Assembly: GCA_030526445.1 (NCBI GenBank)
Contig: JAUNCV010000020.1
Span: 9,043-17,897, forward strand
Direction: 5' to 3'
Source of the DNA: Bacteroidales bacterium
Lineage (GTDB): Bacteria > Bacteroidota > Bacteroidia > Bacteroidales > UBA3663
DNA length: 8,855 bases
Position numbers and translations under genes: made by a program. This document shows positions 5,055 through 8,855 of the stretch, one piece after another; the stretch's first letter is position 1; each line of letters opens with the position of its first letter. Under the pieces are notes generated by a model. It did not search any database. It had not been told where the DNA came from and saw only the letters and a program-made list of their open reading frames with translations.

Positions 5055-7250
5055 TTACATTCTTGATTTAATATCATGACCAGCACCTGTGCCACGATAG
5101 CGGCTCTTAACATGATTGAATTTATAGCGAACCGATAGAGTAATGGTTTGTGGGTCGTAGATGGAGCGATTCACACCATTGATGTGTGTCTGTGTCATAA
5201 TGTAATTGCCGAGGTCGATGCGTGCATCGTGGTGAGCTGTTTGGAAAATGTCGTTTAAAACCAAGCGAACTGATAGAGCATCGTTCTCGAACCAGGATTT
5301 CTGAATAGCGCACATCAGATTCCAATAGCAGTTGGTGATTTCGGCATTGCCCCAGTGAAAACCAGAAAGGAACTCCGAGTTTAACTCTAATTGACAAGCT
5401 CCTACGCCTTTTTTTGAAGGGAATTTCCAGGCGTTGTTGGCATTGAATATGAACATAGGCTTGTTGTACGTTACGGTGCGTAGTTGATTGTTCGCGCGTG
5501 GGTCGTTCAAGTCGAATTTGAGCCATTGTTTCTGCTCTGCAATCGTATAGCTGGGTGTCCATTTTCCCCAGGTGTTGGTCAGATTCACGAATATGCCTGC
5601 GCTATGAATTGGCTTGTCAAGGTTGATCCAGCTGAATAGAACCGTGCCGTCTTCACCATAAGGGTGTGTCCAGTCATAGATTCCATTCTGTTGGTTCTGA
5701 TAGTTGAGCAAAATGGAAATCATTCGCCAACGCATGTTTATGGCAGCCTGATGGTTTACTTCGTTTTTGAGTTTAGGATTGCCGGTCGAAAGGGTGTATC
5801 GGTTGTTGTATTCCACATTGCTACGAAGATCTCGGTAGTTAGGTCTGCGTGTCTTGACACCATATGAGACCGATGCTTGCCACTCTTTGATCTGTGTTGC
5901 AAAACTAAGAGTAGGATAGATGTGGTTTTGATGACGGGCGATATTCTGCGAAGCATCAATAATGCTTTTGTAGTCGAAATCAACGTGCTCGAAGCGTAAT
6001 CCTAAGTTGAGCATGCCGAAGGGAAGCATGGTGTTATACTCGGCAAACAGAGCGTAGGTGTTTTCGTTTACTTTCGAGCGGTCGTCGGTAATCTGCTGCT
6101 GGTCGATGGTGTAGGTGTTGTTTCGGTCCACCACATCGACTTCGGCACCTGCTTGCAGTTTGCCTTGTTTCGTTGGGTAAGAGAATGTAACCTTCGAAGC
6201 AAAGAGCTTGTTTTTCGAAATGCCTTGGGTATTTACCTCCCGGTTGCCCGATAATGCTTGCTCGTGGGTTACTGCTTCGTTTTGCTCCTGCGTGTGGTAG
6301 TAGTCGTTGTTCCAGCTAATTTCGAGTTTGCCAATCTTCCCTGCGTAATAGGTGTTGGCAGCCCAACTATCTACACCATTGGCCAAGGTGTGGGTGTTCG
6401 AATAGAGTTTGTCGATTAAAGTTTCATTATTCGCTATCACCTCCGAATTCATATAATAATCAGTTCGGCCATGCAAATTGTCATTTCTCTCTACTTTGAA
6501 ACCAATCGAATGGTTTTCGGCCACCTGCCAATCAGCACCTAAATGATAGTTGATACCTTTATAATGTTGCGTCATATTGGATTTGCCATCCTGATCGATT
6601 TGCTGGGTGGCAATAGTGGTCTGGTGGAATTTGTTCTTATAGGCCTGCAGACTTTCGTTATAGAAGGTTGCGCCTCCGAATAGCTCGATTGCTTTGTGCC
6701 GATAGCTGAGTGCAGCTGTGGTGTTGAGGCGATTGTTGCCATAGGCCAGGCCATAGTTGTTGCGGGCGTCGATACTGCCGCTTATACCTTCGCCTAGGCG
6801 CTTTACAGTCTTGATTCGTACCACAGCATTGACTTGCGCATCGTATTGTGCGCCCGGAGTATTGATGACCTCAACCTCTTTAATCTCCTGGCTCGAAAGT
6901 CTCTGCAGTTCTGTCAGATCGGTTACTTTTCGTCCATTGATGTAATAAATAGGAGCGCCTTTGCCAATTACCTCAATTTCGCCATTGCGGCGGAAAAGAC
7001 CTGGCACACGAGCCAAAGCATCGGCAGCAGTTCCGGCATTCGAAAGAGGAGAACCCACGATTCTTGTCACCATCACATTGCCATTCAGTTTTGTTTTTTC
7101 GATACGCATCACAACATCCACATCGGCCAGAGACTGGATATTCGAAGTGATGCTTTGAGTGGTGTCGCTGATGACATGATACTTACCATCTTGTGCGTTG
7201 GTGGCCAGGGGAATGATGGTCATTGTGAGTGTTGCAAAAAACTTTTTCAT
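5055..7250 (-). CDS. Outer-membrane beta-barrel protein with TonB-receptor plug (OMP_b-brl_3 type)
   Basis: This 731-residue protein has a cleavable signal peptide (MKKFFATLTMTIIPLATNA, cut near residue 19). A TonB-receptor-like plug spans about 45-150: 'GTAADALARVPGLFRRNGEIEV', 'IYYINGRKV' and 'IKEVEVINTPGAQYDAQVNAVVRIKT' are standard plug motifs. The rest, about 155-715, alternates aromatic and polar strands as expected of a large barrel. It ends in a basic tail 'RYRGTGAGHDIKSRM', similar to tails I recall in many Bacteroides/Prevotella relatives. The carboxypeptidase-regulatory-like domain often found before the plug in this family is absent. No SusD-type partner is next to it, so a SusC glycan importer is unlikely. 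The cargo cannot be read from the sequence. It is divergent from a LytTR regulator with its own promoter at 7314-7344 and an apparent 5' leader of about 57 nt. Confidence 0.88.
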   Translation of the reverse strand: MKKFFATLTMTIIPLATNAQDGKYHVISDTTQSITSNIQSLADVDVVMRIEKTKLNGNVMVTRIVGSPLSNAGTAADALARVPGLFRRNGEIEVIGKGAPIYYINGRKVTDLTELQRLSSQEIKEVEVINTPGAQYDAQVNAVVRIKTVKRLGEGISGSIDARNNYGLAYGNNRLNTTAALSYRHKAIELFGGATFYNESLQAYKNKFHQTTIATQQIDQDGKSNMTQHYKGINYHLGADWQVAENHSIGFKVERNDNLHGRTDYYMNSEVIANNETLIDKLYSNTHTLANGVDSWAANTYYAGKIGKLEISWNNDYYHTQEQNEAVTHEQALSGNREVNTQGISKNKLFASKVTFSYPTKQGKLQAGAEVDVVDRNNTYTIDQQQITDDRSKVNENTYALFAEYNTMLPFGMLNLGLRFEHVDFDYKSIIDASQNIARHQNHIYPTLSFATQIKEWQASVSYGVKTRRPNYRDLRSNVEYNNRYTLSTGNPKLKNEVNHQAAINMRWRMISILLNYQNQQNGIYDWTHPYGEDGTVLFSWINLDKPIHSAGIFVNLTNTWGKWTPSYTIAEQKQWLKFDLNDPRANNQLRTVTYNKPMFIFNANNAWKFPSKKGVGACQLELNSEFLSGFHWGNAEITNCYWNLMCAIQKSWFENDALSVRLVLNDIFQTAHHDARIDLGNYIMTQTHINGVNRSIYDPQTITLSVRYKFNHVKSRYRGTGAGHDIKSRM

Positions 7251-7313
7251 TGTACTTAATATTTATATGTTATTCGAAATTTGTTTGATTTGGACGATGG
7301 TATTCCGACGCTG

Positions 7314-7344
7314 CAAAGATAGAGGTAAGAGCGTTTTTGTGCAA
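7314..7344 (-). promoter_or_regulatory. Promoter of the outer-membrane receptor gene
   Basis: On the - strand, TTGC (7344-7341) and TATCTTTG (7321-7314) are 19 bases apart, a good match to the Bacteroidota -33/-7 pair. The -7 element ends 63 bases upstream of the receptor ATG at 7250. Confidence 0.7.
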
Positions 7345-7357
7345 TAGCGAGTGATGG

Positions 7358-7417
7358 ATGACAAGCCTTTAGGGGTTTATGACAACGAAAAGGGATGTAT
7401 GGAAGTGGTTAGGGATG
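7358..7417. repeat. Two pairs of 7-bp direct repeats between divergent promoters
   Basis: ATGACAA occurs at 7358-7364 and 7379-7385, 21 bases apart. AGGGATG occurs at 7391-7397 and 7411-7417, 20 bases apart. Both spacings are about two DNA helix turns, which resembles the paired direct repeats bound by LytTR domains. The first pair lies just upstream of the receptor promoter and the second just upstream of the LytTR promoter. Seven-base repeats arise often by chance in 250 bp, so this is only suggestive. Confidence 0.3.
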
Positions 7418-7434
7418 AAATGCGGTCATTTTTC

Positions 7435-7465
7435 TTGGTATTTTCGTTCATAGTGTTTACCTTTG
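7435..7465 (+). promoter_or_regulatory. Promoter of the LytTR regulator gene
   Basis: TTGG (7435-7438) and TACCTTTG (7458-7465) are 19 bases apart and fit the Bacteroidota -33/-7 pattern. The start of transcription would be near 7471, about 30 bases before the ATG at 7501. Because this promoter lies inside the longer open frame starting at 7351, it supports the downstream start. Confidence 0.65.
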
Positions 7466-7500
7466 CAGCATTCAAACACATTCAAAAGATAAAGTCGTTT

Positions 7501-8430
7501 ATGAAGTCTTTTTTACGCATTCCGCTCTACGGCAGTTTTGGTTCGATGCTTATTCTCGGACTGCTGCAGCCCTTTGGCATTGATCAGTTGGGCGATAGGC
7601 GCATTCCCTTCATCCTGGGTCAGGTGGTGATTGTTTTCGTCGGCCTGATTATTGCCGAATATCTGTGTCAGAGGTTCATCCCTCAATTTACGGTTCAGGG
7701 CATCAAAGAAAATAAAGAGTGCTTGAGTAAATGGAAGATAGCCTTGAGACTGGCCCCTTCGTTTGTGATTTGTCCCCTGATACTTTCTGCTTTTTTGCTG
7801 AGCTATTGCTGCTGGTTCAATTTCGGGAGTGTAGCTTATGGCTGGTTCGAAGCAGATGGAAGCTTTACTTTGTGGCCGTATGCCGAGATGAGTATGCAGG
7901 TAGCTATGGTTTCGTTTTTTGTGTATATCTGGTCGATTTATAGTGTGAGCAACGACAATCTGCAGGACGAACTCAGCGAGTTGCGTGCTCTTAACCGATT
8001 GCTTGAGGAGCGTATGGAGGCAGCCGAAAAGATGGAGGAGGAGCATGAGGAACTAGCTCAGAAGCCTGCCACCCCAGTGTTGTGCCGCATAGAGGGCAAT
8101 TATCACAACGATGTGCTCGAAGTGGACCCGCACAATATTGTTTATGTAGAGTCGATGCAGAACTATGCCGATATATGTTATATAAACGAAGGGACAACGC
8201 AACACAAAACGCTTCGCATTACGCTTAAGCAGCTTCGTGAGGCATTGTCCGATGTGGAGTGTCTCGCGCCTTGTCACAGGGCATTTATTGTTAATCTCAA
8301 TTTTGTGACCACCATCTCATCGCGCACTTCGGGCGGCTATCAACTTTCTGTTTTCGGTACGGAAAAAGAGATTCCGGTATCGCGTACTTATACCGAAGAG
8401 ATTAAGATGCGTTTGACAAAATTATCTTAA
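7501..8430 (+). CDS. Membrane-anchored LytTR-domain transcriptional regulator
   Basis: This is a 309-residue protein with an N-terminal membrane region, a coiled coil and a C-terminal LytTR DNA-binding domain. Hydrophobic helices lie at about 8-25, 35-56, 84-104 and 127-148. The 'LQPFGID' motif after the first is common in Bacteroidota membrane LytTR proteins. Residues 151-188 are rich in Glu, Leu and Lys with heptad character, suggesting dimerisation. The LytTR domain, about 200-308, has 'IVYVESMQNYADICY', 'LAPCHRAFIVNLNFV' and 'IPVSRTY'. No histidine-kinase or receiver domain is present, so it looks like a one-component regulator that binds DNA from the membrane. I chose ATG 7501 over GTG 7351 and ATG 7399 because a promoter at 7435-7465 lies downstream of both and the residues they add are not family-like. 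The divergent receptor gene is a plausible target. Confidence 0.85.
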   Translation: MKSFLRIPLYGSFGSMLILGLLQPFGIDQLGDRRIPFILGQVVIVFVGLIIAEYLCQRFIPQFTVQGIKENKECLSKWKIALRLAPSFVICPLILSAFLLSYCCWFNFGSVAYGWFEADGSFTLWPYAEMSMQVAMVSFFVYIWSIYSVSNDNLQDELSELRALNRLLEERMEAAEKMEEEHEELAQKPATPVLCRIEGNYHNDVLEVDPHNIVYVESMQNYADICYINEGTTQHKTLRITLKQLREALSDVECLAPCHRAFIVNLNFVTTISSRTSGGYQLSVFGTEKEIPVSRTYTEEIKMRLTKLS

Positions 8431-8433
8431 AAT

Positions 8434-8855
8434 TTATATAAATAATGTGCGCATCACCTCATCGCCCATGGCCAAGCCGGCAGGGGTGAGGCGGAAATGA
8501 GTAGGAGAGAGGGTTAACCAGCCTTTGGATACAAACTTCTGCACAAGGTTGAAGTCGAGCTGTTGGCGCACATCCTCGAGCTTTACACCACGACGGGTGC
8601 GCAGACCCAGCATGATGCGTTCGTTGAAGATGTCTTCGTCGGTCAATAATTCTTCTTCTTCGTGGCGTTGACCATCAAGATAGTCGAGCAGATTAGCTTC
8701 GTTCCAGCAACGCTTGCGCTGGCCATCAAAACTGTGCGCACCAGGGCCGAGACCCAGATAAGGAGTCCCATCCCAATAACTTGAGTTGTGCTGACTTTCG
8801 AAACCTGGTTGGGCATAATTGCTAATTTCATATTGTATGAAGCCAGCCTCTTGCA
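8434..8855 (-). CDS. hemW: HemW-like radical SAM protein (heme chaperone family), C-terminal part
   Basis: The frame runs leftward from the window edge (first full codon at 8853) to a stop at 8434, giving 139 C-terminal residues of a family usually near 375. Motifs seen in order are 'GFIQYEISNYAQPGFESQHN', 'YWDGTPYLGLGPGAHSFDG', 'RCWNEANLLDYLDG' and 'IMLGLRTRRGV', followed by a winged-helix-like end ('LTPAGLAMGDEVMRTLFI'). These match HemW, formerly annotated as oxygen-independent coproporphyrinogen III oxidase-like. Family members bind heme and carry a 4Fe-4S cluster, but lack the oxidase activity of HemN. The CX3CX2C cluster motif would lie outside the window, so activity cannot be judged. 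The apparent start at 8646 is an internal methionine. The stop is 3 bases from that of the convergent LytTR gene. Confidence 0.88.
   Translation of the reverse strand, partial: QEAGFIQYEISNYAQPGFESQHNSSYWDGTPYLGLGPGAHSFDGQRKRCWNEANLLDYLDGQRHEEEELLTDEDIFNERIMLGLRTRRGVKLEDVRQQLDFNLVQKFVSKGWLTLSPTHFRLTPAGLAMGDEVMRTLFI

Noticed and set aside
7513..8046. A 177-codon open frame on the - strand opposite the LytTR gene
   Set aside because: It is antisense to the membrane-helix region of a clear LytTR protein, has no promoter and no family-like motifs.
8643..8831. A 62-codon - strand open frame beside the apparent HemW start, suggesting a frameshift or separate small gene
   Set aside because: The HemW frame itself continues unbroken from 8646 to the window edge with conserved HemW motifs. 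This small frame is an out-of-frame shadow, and HemW is not broken here.
1..8855. Insertion sequence, CRISPR array, tRNA or rRNA genes
   Set aside because: I saw no transposase-like ORF, regular repeat-spacer array, tRNA cloverleaf or rRNA-like stretch on either strand.

Overview
The window looks like a chromosomal segment from a Bacteroidota organism, most likely order Bacteroidales and perhaps Prevotellaceae. The strongest reason is the promoters. Four intergenic sites carry the Bacteroidota -7 element TAnnTTTG (three TATCTTTG, one TACCTTTG), and three of them have a TTG-type -33 element 19-20 bases upstream. Starts generally lack a clear Shine-Dalgarno sequence. The gene content agrees: an outer-membrane beta-barrel receptor with the C-terminal tail typical of Bacteroides/Prevotella, and a membrane-anchored LytTR regulator with a 'QPFG' motif. 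The genus is an inference.

Layout. (1) 1-1056, + strand: the C-terminal part of a TolC-family outer-membrane efflux protein, closed by a good hairpin/T-run terminator at 1096-1140. (2) 1213-4840, + strand: a four-gene operon behind a -7 promoter. It encodes an aldo/keto reductase resembling L-galactose/L-fucose dehydrogenases, an amidohydrolase-2 family sugar lactonase, a zinc-dependent medium-chain dehydrogenase resembling L-galactonate 5-dehydrogenase, and an NlpC/P60 lipoprotein that starts 16 bases after the dehydrogenase. (3) 4841-5054: a convergent intergenic region with an unexpected promoter followed about 60 bases later by a strong 15-bp bidirectional terminator hairpin. Together they would define a roughly 90-nt RNA with no obvious gene. 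(4) 5055-7250, - strand: an outer-membrane beta-barrel protein with a TonB-receptor-type plug. (5) 7251-7500: a divergent control region with a promoter in each direction. (6) 7501-8430, + strand: a four-helix membrane protein with a coiled coil and a C-terminal LytTR DNA-binding domain. (7) 8434-8855, - strand: the C-terminal third of HemW, ending tail to tail 3 bases from the LytTR gene.

How the genes may work together. The first three operon genes fit a phosphorylation-free oxidation of an L-sugar: dehydrogenase (sugar to lactone), lactonase (lactone to aldonate), dehydrogenase (aldonate to keto-acid). The absence of a dehydratase and the resemblance of the third enzyme to LgoD favour L-galactose to D-tagaturonate. 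L-fucose or a related sugar cannot be excluded. The LytTR protein has neither a kinase nor a receiver domain and lies opposite the outer-membrane receptor, so it probably controls that receptor, itself, or both. All family assignments come from reading motifs and from memory of the families; no database search was run.
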